Assembly (NCBI GenBank): GCA_027068415.1
Contig: JAMOTD010000009.1
Coordinates: 285,516 to 349,515 of the forward strand
Direction of reading: 5' to 3'
From: Desulfurobacteriaceae bacterium
GTDB lineage: Bacteria > Aquificota > Aquificia > Desulfurobacteriales > Desulfurobacteriaceae
DNA: 64,000 nucleotides
Below are positions 7,630 through 15,893 of this stretch, piece after piece. The notes under the pieces were generated by a model. It saw only the letters and a list, made by a program, of their open reading frames with translations. It was not told the origin of the DNA and searched no databases. Position 1 is the first letter of the stretch; every line of letters begins with the position of its first letter. Position numbers and translations under genes: made by a program.

Positions 7630-8872
7630 CTGAACCTCCCTGAGCAATGTCACAGGTGTAAAAGCTCCAGACTGCTAAAGGCGGCTCACAGTAAGGGTTT
7701 TTGGAAAGCTCCCCTATGAATCTATTTAACTCCTCTTCTGTTATCAGTTTCATTCCTATGTTGTAGGCCGAAAGGGCGTAAATTACCCCTTTCCCGAGGG
7801 GAAGGTTGTTAACCGCTATACAGTCAACCCCTTCCTTTGCGAGGAACTCAACAAGCTCAATGCACTTTCCGAACTTCAGGTTAACGGCCGGGTTTTTTAT
7901 TCTCTTAACCTCTTTTAGCTTCCCGCTCTCATTCTTCAAGATTAAAATCTCCGGGCACTCGGCAAACCTTCCGCAGACCTTGTCTCCGTCAACGGGAACC
8001 GCAAAGAGCCTCTCCTTCTTCTCAACGGGCTCAAAGTGGATAATGATTTTCTCTATGAAGGGGTGCTCCCTCTTTACCTTGGCCTCAACCTCGTGGACTA
8101 TGTTGTGGGCCTTCTCAAGGTCGTTTGTAAGAACCGAGACCTCGGCCTCAATAAACTTGTAGCTTCCCGAGCTCCTGCCGGTTATGCTCTTAACCTCTGA
8201 AACGAGGGGGTGGGAGAGGATTGTCTCCTTTATGTCGTCAAGGGTTTCCTTGTCAATTGAGGCGTCAAGTAGGACTTTTAAGGCCTCAACCATAATCTCG
8301 TAGCCTGCATGGAAGACGAGGAGGACGATTACCACTACGGCAACCTTTTCAACAACCGGGAAGCCGAAGTAGTTTCCGAGAATTCCCGCTAAAACGACGA
8401 TTGACGAGAGCATGTCGGTCTTTACGTGCTCCGAGTCGGCTATGAGGCTTGGGGAGTTGAGCTCCTCTCCCTTCTTTCTCTCGTACCTTGAAAAGAGGTA
8501 AGTAATTAAAATCGTCAGGATTACCGCTCCGAGTGCTACGGGAAGGTTCTTTACCCTTATTACCTTTTCAGAAAAGAGGGTCTCTTTGACTATCTCGTAG
8601 CCTGCAAAGAAGATTGCAAAGGCGCTTACAAGTGAGATTATGTTCTCAACCTTGTAAAGACCGTAGGGAAAACCCTTTACCTTCATATTGGATATGACTA
8701 TCCCTGCGTAGACCGACAGTGAGGCTGCAAGGTCTGCAAGGGAGTGAATTCCGTCTGCCAAGAGGGCCGCCGAGCCCGATAGGGCTCCTGCTACGATTTT
8801 TAAAACAGAGAGGAATAGGTTAACGAGTATTGAGCAGAGAGCTATTCTCTTTTTCTCCTTTACGATTTCCAT
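7607..8872 (-). CDS. CDF metal transporter fused to a NifX/NifB-like domain
   Basis: 421 aa. Residues 1-205 form a cation diffusion facilitator with six membrane segments; the metal sites are D40-H43-D47 (ADGIHSLAD) and H149-D153. Residues 210-285 are the usual cytoplasmic dimerisation domain with its HP-V-EV and HFEP motifs. Residues 289-385 form an additional domain of the dinitrogenase iron-molybdenum cofactor-binding (NifX/NifB C-terminal) type, with AVPVDGDKVCGRFAECP and a later KCIELVEFL-GVDCIAVNN stretch. CDF proteins export Zn, Fe, Mn or similar divalent metals against a proton gradient; the added domain may sense or bind a metal cofactor. A cysteine-bearing tail (Cys395, Cys407) follows. 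It lies three bases after herA. Confidence 0.9.
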   Translation of the reverse strand: MEIVKEKKRIALCSILVNLFLSVLKIVAGALSGSAALLADGIHSLADLAASLSVYAGIVISNMKVKGFPYGLYKVENIISLVSAFAIFFAGYEIVKETLFSEKVIRVKNLPVALGAVILTILITYLFSRYERKKGEELNSPSLIADSEHVKTDMLSSIVVLAGILGNYFGFPVVEKVAVVVIVLLVFHAGYEIMVEALKVLLDASIDKETLDDIKETILSHPLVSEVKSITGRSSGSYKFIEAEVSVLTNDLEKAHNIVHEVEAKVKREHPFIEKIIIHFEPVEKKERLFAVPVDGDKVCGRFAECPEILILKNESGKLKEVKRIKNPAVNLKFGKCIELVEFLAKEGVDCIAVNNLPLGKGVIYALSAYNIGMKLITEEELNRFIGELSKNPYCEPPLAVWSFYTCDIAQGGSVENTRAN

Positions 8873-8875
8873 CTC

Positions 8876-10393
8876 CTAAAACCCTAAGTAGTCGTCAAGC
8901 TCTTTCATCGTTTTCTCTTTATCCTTTTTGAAGCTCTGCCACTCCCTAACGGCGCTTATGTCGTTTCCGCTCCTCTTTGCCCGGGCGAGTTTAACCTTAA
9001 CCAGCGCCGGAACCGGTATCATCGTTCCCATTACAAGGGCTTCCCCTACGTTGAGAGATGGAAGCTGCTCAACCAAATCGGAGCTCAGCGACTCTGAAGC
9101 CTGCTGAACGTGTCTCTGGTCTCCCGGCTCAACGAGTCTGAGGATTATCATGTTGTTGGCCTGAGAGAGGGCGTTTGAATCAAGGGCTTTAGGCCTCTGG
9201 GTTACTAAGCACAGTCCGAGGCCGAACTTCCTTCCTTCCCTTGCAATCCTTGAAATCCAGTACCTTGACTTTGTGTTTATCGTTGAGGAGGCTAAAATGT
9301 GGGCCTCCTCAAGGACTGTAAGGAGGGGGAAGGGCAGACCTCCCTCCCTCTCCCTCACGAACTTTTTCCTTGCCTCAAGGACGTTCCTCAGGACGTGGCT
9401 CACCACTATATCGGCAATCCTCTCGTCAACGTGGGAGAGGTCAATTACGTTTAGCCTCCCGAACTCAATCTGCTCAACGATTGTTGACTGGTGAAGGTCA
9501 AAGAGCTCTGCGTAGAGCTCCTGCATATCCTCAACCTTGTTTATCACACCCGTTATTGACTTCCTGTCCTCCTTGTACTCGGGGAAGGCCTCGGGGTCTG
9601 TCCAGCTCCTGAGCATTCCCAAAAGCACTCCCCAGAACTCGTCGGCCTCGTAATCTCCCCTCCTATAACCCTCTACGGCCTCCTTAAAGGCCTTTCTGAG
9701 GTACCTATCCTGTATGTAGGCGCTGTCGTCAACGTTAGCAAAGAGCCTGAACTCGTGGTAGCTGAGCTTTAAAGGGTTGAGTGTAAGGTTTATGCTGTTT
9801 ACCGCGGGCTTTCCGTTAACCTGAAGGTCAAAGTTTACGTACTCCCCGTGCATGTCAAAGACGAGTACGGTTCCATTTTTTCTTAGGAGCTCCTCTAAGA
9901 TTACCGAAACCGTATTTGACTTACCGCCACCCGTTACGGCCAGGACTGCAAGGTGCCTTGAGACGATGCTGTCTACGTCAATAAAGACGTCAATGTCGGG
10001 GCGGGTTAAGAGGTGTCCCAGGTGGATTTTCGTCCCGTCGTCTCTTCCGAATACCTTTTTTAACGTTTCAGCTGAAGCCGGGTAGATGTAGGTTCCCGGC
10101 TCTGGAGGAACCCTCGGGATTTCCATCCTCCTGTCGGGGTTTCCTAAGAGTGAGAGCTTGCCCCTAAAGAAAGATGAGCTCCCGGTCAACCTCTTTAACT
10201 TCTCGGCCTCGTCCGGCTCAAGGTCTTCTGCGAAAGTCCTGTTAACCCTTTTAATCTCCCTTACAAAGGCGAGAACCCTCCCGTTCTCGTGCTCTATCTC
10301 AACGTAATCTCCCAGCTGAACCCTCTTTGAGCTTACGAACTCAACTTCCCTCGTTGTCGGCTCTCCTATACATATTCCTAAGGGCTTTTCCAT
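8876..10393 (-). CDS. HerA-type HAS-barrel ATPase (DUF87)
   Basis: 505 aa. An N-terminal HAS-barrel (1-120) is followed by the FtsK/HerA-class motor, with Walker A AVTGGGKSNT (152-161), Walker B LLTVLEEAH (about 365) and a sensor/arginine region ending in VTQRPKALD. HerA hexamers translocate DNA and usually work with the nuclease NurA in end resection. No nurA is visible here; the operon instead carries an NYN nuclease two genes downstream. It is the first gene of the 10393-4692 operon and diverges from the thiamine-binding gene across 66 bases. A DNA-repair role is inferred from the family; no sign of a defence island is seen. Confidence 0.87.
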   Translation of the reverse strand: MEKPLGICIGEPTTREVEFVSSKRVQLGDYVEIEHENGRVLAFVREIKRVNRTFAEDLEPDEAEKLKRLTGSSSFFRGKLSLLGNPDRRMEIPRVPPEPGTYIYPASAETLKKVFGRDDGTKIHLGHLLTRPDIDVFIDVDSIVSRHLAVLAVTGGGKSNTVSVILEELLRKNGTVLVFDMHGEYVNFDLQVNGKPAVNSINLTLNPLKLSYHEFRLFANVDDSAYIQDRYLRKAFKEAVEGYRRGDYEADEFWGVLLGMLRSWTDPEAFPEYKEDRKSITGVINKVEDMQELYAELFDLHQSTIVEQIEFGRLNVIDLSHVDERIADIVVSHVLRNVLEARKKFVREREGGLPFPLLTVLEEAHILASSTINTKSRYWISRIAREGRKFGLGLCLVTQRPKALDSNALSQANNMIILRLVEPGDQRHVQQASESLSSDLVEQLPSLNVGEALVMGTMIPVPALVKVKLARAKRSGNDISAVREWQSFKKDKEKTMKELDDYLGF

Positions 10394-10459
10394 CGCTCCT
10401 CCCTGTGTAGAGGTGGTTTAAATTATAGAAAGTCGCCAAAAAGAGCAAAGGAGGAGACC

Positions 10460-10774
10460 ATGTCGGTTTTAGTGGAGTTTGCTATGTTCCCCACCGATAA
10501 AGGAGAGAGCGTCAGCCCCTACGTGGCAAGGATTATTAAGATGATTGACGAGAGCGGAGTTCCCTACAAGCTTACTCCTATGGGAACGGTCTTTGAGACC
10601 GAGACGATGCCCGAGGCCTTGAAAATCATAGAGAAGGCCTACTCCCTTTTGGAACCCGACTGCAACAGGGTTTACTCTGTGGTCAAGTTTGACATCAGGA
10701 AGGGTAAGAGCGGAAGGCTCGTTCAGAAGATTAAGTCGGTTGAGGAGAAGATAGGGAAAGAGGTTAGCAAGTAG
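10460..10774 (+). CDS. MTH1187/YqgV-family thiamine-binding protein
   Basis: 104 aa, a small ferredoxin-like-fold protein. The N-terminal VLVEFAMFPTDKGESVSPYV and the PYKLTPMGTVFETE stretch are typical of MTH1187/YkoF-like proteins, which bind thiamine or its derivatives. The role in the cell is uncertain. The ATG follows AAGGAGGAGACC. Its 3' end probably carries the -35 box of rnpB, which begins 25 bases downstream. Confidence 0.88.
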   Translation: MSVLVEFAMFPTDKGESVSPYVARIIKMIDESGVPYKLTPMGTVFETETMPEALKIIEKAYSLLEPDCNRVYSVVKFDIRKGKSGRLVQKIKSVEEKIGKEVSK

Positions 10775-10792
10775 GCCGGTAAGGACTATATT
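10764..10792 (+). promoter_or_regulatory. candidate rnpB promoter
   Basis: TTAGCA (10764-10769), a 17-base spacer and TATATT (10787-10792) place the start at about 10799, exactly at the predicted 5' end of rnpB. The -35 box lies inside the last codons of the upstream gene. Confidence 0.5.
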
Positions 10793-10798
10793 ATCTGG

Positions 10799-11126
10799 TG
10801 CGGAGCAGGACGAGGGGTCGCTGGCCTTCTGAAAGGCCAGAGGAAAGTCCGGGCTCCACAGGGCAGGGAGCCGGCGTTGAGCCGGGCAGGGGCAACCCTG
10901 CGGAAGGGCCACAGAGAACAGACCGCCACCTATAAGGTGGTAAGGGTGAAACGGTGGTGTAAGAGACCACCGCTTCAGCCCGCAAGGGCTGGAGGCACGG
11001 CAACCCCCTCCCGGAGCAAGGCTAAATAGGCCGGCGCTTGAGGGTGGCCCGCCCGATGCCGGCGGGTAAGCCGCACAGATAAATGACCCCGCAAAAACAG
11101 AACCCGGCTTACGGCCTGCTCCGCAG
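10799..11126 (+). ncRNA. rnpB: RNase P RNA (bacterial type A, apparently without P18)
   Basis: Both universal RNase P RNA segments are present: AGAGGAAAGTCCGGGC (10839-10854) and ACAGAACCCGGCTTACG (11097-11113), which pair as P4. ACAGAGAACAGACCGCC follows from 10911. Ends pair as P1: GCGGAGCAGG (10800-10809) with CCTGCTCCGC (11115-11124). The GGAGCAAGG and AAATAGG core and the GGGTAA loop (11064-11069) that binds tRNA CCA are visible. Between GGGTAAGCCGC and ACAGATAAATGACC there is no hairpin, where E. coli and Thermotoga carry P18. Absence of P18 is reported for Aquificales RNase P RNAs; Aquifex itself lacks the gene. The RNA is the catalytic part of the tRNA 5'-maturation enzyme. Confidence 0.97.
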
Positions 11127-11127
11127 A

Positions 11128-11529
11128 CTACCCCTCAATTACCTTTACGAAGACCCTCCTCGTTCTGGGGCCGTCAAACTCGCAGAAGTAAATCCCCTGC
11201 CAGGTTCCCAGGAGCAACTTTCCGTTCTGAACTATTACAGTCTGGCTGCAGCCTATGAGGCTTGACTTTATGTGGGCGGCCGAGTTTCCTTCGGCGTGCT
11301 CGTAGAAGGGCTCCCTCCAGGGAATCAGTTTCTCAAGGGAGTTTATTATGTCCTTCCTTACGGTAGGGTCGGCGTTCTCGTTAATCGTAATTCCGGCCGT
11401 TGTGTGGGGAGCGTAGATTACGCAGACTCCGCTCTTTACCCCCGACTGAAGGACTATTGATTCAACTTGTCTGGTGATGTCAATAAACTGGTTTCTGCCG
11501 GTTGTTTTAAGGGTGATTTCGTAGACCAA
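11128..11529 (-). CDS. yjbQ: YjbQ/UPF0047 family protein
   Basis: 133 aa, full length for UPF0047. The signature is readable: VYAPHTTAGITINENADP (His-Thr-Thr and Asn residues at the active site), EGNSAAHIKSSLIG and GTWQGIYFCEFDGPRTR. Members can weakly replace thiamine phosphate synthase, and the true activity is unknown. The start is TTG at 11529 with GGAGG upstream. It is the last gene of the obgE operon and ends two bases from the 3' end of the convergent rnpB. Confidence 0.92.
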   Translation of the reverse strand: MVYEITLKTTGRNQFIDITRQVESIVLQSGVKSGVCVIYAPHTTAGITINENADPTVRKDIINSLEKLIPWREPFYEHAEGNSAAHIKSSLIGCSQTVIVQNGKLLLGTWQGIYFCEFDGPRTRRVFVKVIEG

Positions 11530-11566
11530 TGCCTCCTCCTTCTTCTTTGTAAGTATTAACCTGACT

Positions 11567-12436
11567 CTATTTTACCCTCTTTCGGAGCTCCCTGCCGAAG
11601 CGGTAGTTGTCAATCAGCCTCGTACTGCCTACGAAAACTGCAAGGGCTATCGTATCCCCTTCCTTAACTTCTTTTACCGGCTTTAGTGTTTCAGAGTCAA
11701 CGATTTCTACGTAGTCTATCTTCTTAACCTTGGGGTAGGAGAGGATTAGCTTCTCAACCTCTTCCTTTATCTTCTCTGCACTCCTCTCCCCCTTCTCAAA
11801 GAGCTCCTTTGCCAGCTTTAAGCCCCTGTAGAGGGCCACCGCACTCTCCCTCTCCTCTGGAGATAGGTAAGTATTCCTTGAGGAGAGCGCCAGCCCGTCC
11901 TTTTCCCTTACTATTGGGCACCCGACGATTTTTACCGGTATGTTCAGGTCTTTTACGAGCCTTTTTATAACCTGAAGTTGCTGAAAGTCCTTCTCGCCGA
12001 AGTAGGCCCTTTCCGGCTGGACAATGTTGAGGAGCTTTGTAACTACCGTTGCCACTCCCCTGAAGTGCCTCGGCCTCTTTGCTCCGCAGAGCCCCTCTGT
12101 CAGTCCCAAGACCTCAACGAACGTTGAGTAGCCCTTGGGGTACATCTCCTCCGCCTTAGGGTGGAAGAGGTAGTCAACCCCCTCTCTCCTCAGGAGCTCT
12201 GCGTCTCTCTCTAAGTCCCTCGGGTACTTCTCAAAGTCCTCGTTGGGACCGAACTGAGTGGGGTTAACGAAGATGCTTACCACAACAGCGTCGTTCTCGC
12301 TCCTTGCCCTTCTGACCAGTGAGAGGTGCCCCTCGTGGAGGTATCCCATAGTCGGAACAAAGCCCACCTCTTTCCCTACCCTTTTTAGGGCAAGGGAGAT
12401 TGCCTGCATCTCTTTTACACTCTTAACTATCCTCAT
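11567..12436 (-). CDS. panC: pantoate-beta-alanine ligase
   Basis: 289 aa, normal length. The ATP-binding [32 protein letters not shown], the central [13 protein letters not shown] and [12 protein letters not shown] are all diagnostic of PanC. It joins pantoate and beta-alanine through a pantoyl-adenylate, the last step to pantothenate and so to CoA (coaE is elsewhere in this window). Its first 14 bases overlap the yihY-like gene upstream. Confidence 0.97.
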   Translation of the reverse strand: MRIVKSVKEMQAISLALKRVGKEVGFVPTMGYLHEGHLSLVRRARSENDAVVVSIFVNPTQFGPNEDFEKYPRDLERDAELLRREGVDYLFHPKAEEMYPKGYSTFVEVLGLTEGLCGAKRPRHFRGVATVVTKLLNIVQPERAYFGEKDFQQLQVIKRLVKDLNIPVKIVGCPIVREKDGLALSSRNTYLSPEERESAVALYRGLKLAKELFEKGERSAEKIKEEVEKLILSYPKVKKIDYVEIVDSETLKPVKEVKEGDTIALAVFVGSTRLIDNYRFGRELRKRVK

Positions 12437-13241
12437 CCGTTAGCTCCCCCTCGTAAATCAGTTTTCCCTTAACCATTCCTACTCCGAGAAGGATAACCGT
12501 TGCCGAGTAGTAAATCCAGAGTAAGAAGATTATGAGTGCCGCAAAGGAGCCGTATAAAATACTTACCTTTGAGACGTTGAGGATGAACCAGACGAAGGCC
12601 CTCTCAAAGAGGGCAAGAATTATAAAGACCGTTGTTGCAACTTTAAGAATGAAGGGGAGCTCCACGCCGACCGGGAGCAGGAAGTAGTAAACCGAGACGA
12701 GAACTACGAAGAGTAGCAGGGGAACTAAGAGTGAGGAGAGGAATGAGAGCTCGGGAAACTGGGGCAGGAGAAGTGCCAAAATGTACTGGGCGGCGTAGAA
12801 GACGAACATCAAAACCCACAAGAGGAAGATGAAGAGGACGATTACAATGTGCCTGTAGATGAAGCCAGCGGGGTTTTCAATTCTCAAAATCTCGGAGAAG
12901 GAGCGCTCAAGGGAGAGGAAGACGCCCCGGGAGAACCAGAGCATTACCAGGGCTGCAGTTCCGCTGATTAGCCCGGAGCTGTTTATGACTTGCTCTATCT
13001 GGAGGAAAATGGGTTTTAGGGGAGAATCAAGGAACTCCTTGGGTATCAGGCTTTTAAAGTCAACGTGGAAAATCACCATTCCTAAGAAAAACAGGAAGAT
13101 AAAGAGGGGGATTATTGACATTAAGGTATAGTAGGCTATTGAGGCGGCAAAGAACTGGTAGTCGCTCTCAAAGGTATCGCACAGGGCGTAGAGGAGGTAG
13201 TTTGTAAAGCGCCCCTTTTTTAAAAAGCGCCTGCAAATCAT
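12423..13241 (-). CDS. YihY/BrkB-family inner-membrane protein
   Basis: 272 aa with about six membrane segments. [18 protein letters not shown] near residue 35 and the later [24 protein letters not shown] stretch are the family landmarks. These proteins were once called RNase BN, an assignment that was later withdrawn; transport or envelope roles are suspected. The ATG overlaps the proB stop by four bases (ATGA), and the gene end overlaps panC. Confidence 0.92.
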   Translation of the reverse strand: MICRRFLKKGRFTNYLLYALCDTFESDYQFFAASIAYYTLMSIIPLFIFLFFLGMVIFHVDFKSLIPKEFLDSPLKPIFLQIEQVINSSGLISGTAALVMLWFSRGVFLSLERSFSEILRIENPAGFIYRHIVIVLFIFLLWVLMFVFYAAQYILALLLPQFPELSFLSSLLVPLLLFVVLVSVYYFLLPVGVELPFILKVATTVFIILALFERAFVWFILNVSKVSILYGSFAALIIFLLWIYYSATVILLGVGMVKGKLIYEGELTDEDS

Positions 13242-14308
13242 TTTTGCTCCATTTCTTTTAAAAGAACGAAGTCGTCCCTATGGATACAGAGCTTGCTCCT
13301 CTCAAGCTCCTCTTTTGAACACCTGACAATTCCCTTCCCTATCAGCTCCCCGTTGAGGCCGTAAACCTCAACGGCGTCTCCCTTCTTAAACTCCCCTTCG
13401 GTCCTTTTAACCCCTTTAGACAGAAGGCTTTTCCCGTTTTTAACGAGGGCCTCTTCAGCCCCCTCGTCTATAAAGAGCTTTCCGACGGGTTTCATCAAAT
13501 AGAGGATTCTGTATCCCTTGGCCTTCAGCTTCTTGCTGGGCATTACGAGGGTTCCCAACCTCTCCCCTTTTAAAATCCTCTCAATTACCCTCTCCTCCCT
13601 TCCGCCGGCAATGATTACGGGAATTCCCTTTTTGGCTGCCTTTGCCGCCGCCTCAATCTTGGTCGCCATTCCGCCGGTTCCGTAAGTGCTCTGGGTTGAG
13701 AAGTCGCACTTCTCAAGGGCTTCCTTTATGTCCTCAATGACGGGAATGAGGCGGGCGTCGGGATACCTTTCCGGGTTTTTATCAAAGACTCCGGGGCTTG
13801 TTGTGAGGATTATTAAGAGGTCTGCGTCAACAAGAACCGAGACGTGTGCCGAGAGGTTGTCGTTATCCCCTATCCTGATTTCCTCTGTGCTGAGCGTATC
13901 GTTTTCGTTGACTATCGGGATTACTCCCAGCTTGAAGAGGGCGCCGAAGGTGTTTTTTGCGTTGTGGAACCTTTCTTTTGAGCGCAGGTCTTCGGCTGTC
14001 AGGAGAACCTGTCCCGTCTCTACTCCGAATTTCTGAAAGGCCTTTCTATACTCGGCCATAAGGTAGGGCTGGCCTACCGCCGAGAGTGCCTGCTTTTCGG
14101 CCAGGGAAAAGGGCTTCCTCTTTAGCTTCAGGGCCTTTATGCCCGCCAAAACCGCCCCGGAGCTCACCAGAACTACCTCTATCCCCTTCTCCCTTACCTC
14201 CGCTATCTGGGAGCAGAGGGACTCTATAAACTCCCTGTTTAGCCCCTCACGGCCCGCAAGGAGCTGGGAGCCTACCTTAACCACTATTCTCTTTGCCTTT
14301 CTCAGCAT
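13238..14308 (-). CDS. proB: glutamate 5-kinase with PUA domain
   Basis: 356 aa from the ATG at 14308. The amino-acid kinase domain starts with [11 protein letters not shown], contains VSSGAVLAG and NENDTLST, then [26 protein letters not shown] and [14 protein letters not shown]-terminal PUA domain (about 275-350) is present. It phosphorylates glutamate in the first step of proline synthesis and is normally inhibited by proline. A TTG four codons earlier is possible but lies too close to its AAGGAG. The gene start overlaps the end of obgE; proB-obgE linkage is common. Confidence 0.96.
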   Translation of the reverse strand: MLRKAKRIVVKVGSQLLAGREGLNREFIESLCSQIAEVREKGIEVVLVSSGAVLAGIKALKLKRKPFSLAEKQALSAVGQPYLMAEYRKAFQKFGVETGQVLLTAEDLRSKERFHNAKNTFGALFKLGVIPIVNENDTLSTEEIRIGDNDNLSAHVSVLVDADLLIILTTSPGVFDKNPERYPDARLIPVIEDIKEALEKCDFSTQSTYGTGGMATKIEAAAKAAKKGIPVIIAGGREERVIERILKGERLGTLVMPSKKLKAKGYRILYLMKPVGKLFIDEGAEEALVKNGKSLLSKGVKRTEGEFKKGDAVEVYGLNGELIGKGIVRCSKEELERSKLCIHRDDFVLLKEMEQK

Positions 14309-15314
14309 TTTCCCTTTCAAGCTCCTTTAATTTCCGGGCGACGAAGTTTAAGAACTCCTCCATTCCCTCGCCGCTGACCGCCGAAACTGCAAAGAAAGGA
14401 TAACCTTTTTCCTCAAAGTACCTCTTTAACCTCTCTACTTTGCTCCTGTCGGTCAGAGCGTCAATTTTCGTTCCCACAACTATCTGGGGTTTTTTCGCCA
14501 GCTCCGGAGAGTAGAGCTCCAGCTCCCTGTTTATCTTCTCAAAGGCCTCCTCCGGCTCCATCTCGGGGTTTGTAAGGTCAATCAGGTGCAGGAGGAGTTT
14601 TGTCCTCTCAACGTGCCTTAAGAACTCGTGTCCTAAACCCTTCCCCTTGTGGGCACCCTCAATCAGGCCGGGAATGTCGGCAACCACGAAGGAGTAATCC
14701 CCGACCCTCGTAACCCCCAAAATCGGCCTGAGGGTTGTGAATGGATAGTCGGCAATCTCGGGCTTTGCCTTTGAAATCCTGCTGAGGAACGTTGACTTAC
14801 CGGCGTTGGGGAAGCCTACAAGTCCTACATCTGCAAGGAGCTTCAGCTCAAGCTCTATCCACCGCTCCTCTCCGGGCTGGCCCGGCTCTGCAAAGTCGGG
14901 AGCTCTCCGGGTAGGGGTTGCAAAGGCGGCGTTTCCCCTTCCGCCTCTACCTCCTCTGGCAACTATTAACCTCTGGCCGTGCTCGGTCAGGTCTCCGAGG
15001 ATTTCTCCCGTCTCGGCATCTCTAACTACCGTTCCCACCGGAACCTTGATTTCAAGGTCTTCTCCGCTCTTTCCGCTCCTTTTGTTTCCCTCTCCGTGCC
15101 TTCCCCTCTCGGCCTTGTAGTGGCGCTTGTACTTAAAGTCAAGGAGGGTGTGGACGTTCCTGTCGGCTACTAAGACTACGTCTCCCCCCTTGCCTCCGTC
15201 TCCGCCTGAGGGGCCTCCCTTGGGGACGAACTTCTCCCGCCTGAAGGCGACGCAGCCGTTCCCCCCGTGGCCTCCCTGAACGAAAACCTTAGCTCTATCT
15301 ATAAACTGTGCCAT
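14277..15314 (-). CDS. obgE: Obg/CgtA ribosome-assembly GTPase
   Basis: 345 aa. The glycine-rich Obg domain (1-157) has repeated GG motifs such as GGHGGNGC and [12 protein letters not shown]. The G domain has [12 protein letters not shown], the G2 [12 protein letters not shown] and later GTKIDA. It helps assemble the 50S subunit and links GTP and ppGpp levels to growth. It is the first gene of the obgE-proB-yihY-panC-yjbQ operon; a well-spaced promoter lies upstream. The usual partners rplU and rpmA are not adjacent. Confidence 0.97.
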   Translation of the reverse strand: MAQFIDRAKVFVQGGHGGNGCVAFRREKFVPKGGPSGGDGGKGGDVVLVADRNVHTLLDFKYKRHYKAERGRHGEGNKRSGKSGEDLEIKVPVGTVVRDAETGEILGDLTEHGQRLIVARGGRGGRGNAAFATPTRRAPDFAEPGQPGEERWIELELKLLADVGLVGFPNAGKSTFLSRISKAKPEIADYPFTTLRPILGVTRVGDYSFVVADIPGLIEGAHKGKGLGHEFLRHVERTKLLLHLIDLTNPEMEPEEAFEKINRELELYSPELAKKPQIVVGTKIDALTDRSKVERLKRYFEEKGYPFFAVSAVSGEGMEEFLNFVARKLKELERENAEKGKENSG

Positions 15315-15342
15315 AATTTCCTCCCAATTTGGTTGCAGACTT

Positions 15343-15371
15343 AAAATAGTTTTTTAACTTCTTACTTTCAA
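15343..15371 (-). promoter_or_regulatory. promoter for the obgE operon
   Basis: On the minus strand TTGAAA (15371-15366), a 17-base spacer and TATTTT (15348-15343) fit a vegetative promoter. A weaker plus-strand pair, TTGCAG (15333-15338) and TAACTT (15355-15360), overlaps it and could serve the lipoprotein gene. Confidence 0.6.
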
Positions 15372-15382
15372 CGGGGGTAAAA

Positions 15383-15880
15383 ATGAAGAGGCTCTTGGCT
15401 CTTCTTCTTCTGATTCCTCTCCTCATCTTCGGCGGCTGTTTTAAGGAGAGGGAAGGGGTAAGTCAGCAGAGAGAAGTTAAGGTCTTAGAGGAGCTCGGCT
15501 ACCGGGGGCTTGAGTTCTACGAGAGGGTCGGCGGCCACACGATAAGCCGCCACGTAGGTAAGAGCTATAAGTGGCTGGTTGAGAGGCTGAAAGAGGAGCC
15601 CAGGCTCAGGGCCGCAAGCTCATTCTACGACCTTGCAACTGCAGAAAGGTGCGTGAGGCGGGCAATTTACTTTAACAGGGAAAAGGTCTTAAGGTGGCTC
15701 AGAAGCCCCCATGCCCCAGATAAGCTCGTTTTAATCTACACCTGCTCTGAGCCGGTCGGAATAAAGGTTGAAAGGGTAAAGAGAGACGTCTTCAGGGAGA
15801 GCACCTCAAGGCGCGTTAGGGTTATATTAAAGAGAGACAGAACCTACGGCTTCATAGTCCTGACTGCATATCCCTCTTAG
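15383..15880 (+). CDS. lipoprotein with RNase A-like (CdiA-CT type) toxin domain
   Basis: 165 aa. An N-terminal signal (KR then a hydrophobic run) ends in a lipobox-like FGG-Cys19, so the mature protein should be lipid-anchored. Residues 50-165 match the bacterial RNase A-like domain seen in CDI toxins: GGHTISRHVGKS, a following ERL, ASSFYDLATAE (78-88), an NREKVLRWL helix and a final TAYP. The residues at the catalytic positions known for the Yersinia kristensenii CDI toxin (His, Arg 11 later, then Thr and Tyr two apart) are all present: His57, Arg68, Thr161, Tyr163. It is predicted to cleave RNA. Unlike CDI toxins it has no large carrier. A small immunity-like gene follows after 13 bases. 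ATG at 15383 follows GGGGGT. Confidence 0.75.
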   Translation: MKRLLALLLLIPLLIFGGCFKEREGVSQQREVKVLEELGYRGLEFYERVGGHTISRHVGKSYKWLVERLKEEPRLRAASSFYDLATAERCVRRAIYFNREKVLRWLRSPHAPDKLVLIYTCSEPVGIKVERVKRDVFRESTSRRVRVILKRDRTYGFIVLTAYPS

Positions 15881-15893
15881 GGAGGAGGAAGGC

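Noticed and set aside
8876-10393. HerA-based antiphage defence system
   Set aside because: The protein has the housekeeping HAS-barrel form, and the neighbours are metabolic genes with no Sir2, DUF4297 or similar effector.
10469-11265. Three frames overlapping rnpB
   Set aside because: They lie over RNase P RNA or opposite small real genes, and none has a credible start or family.
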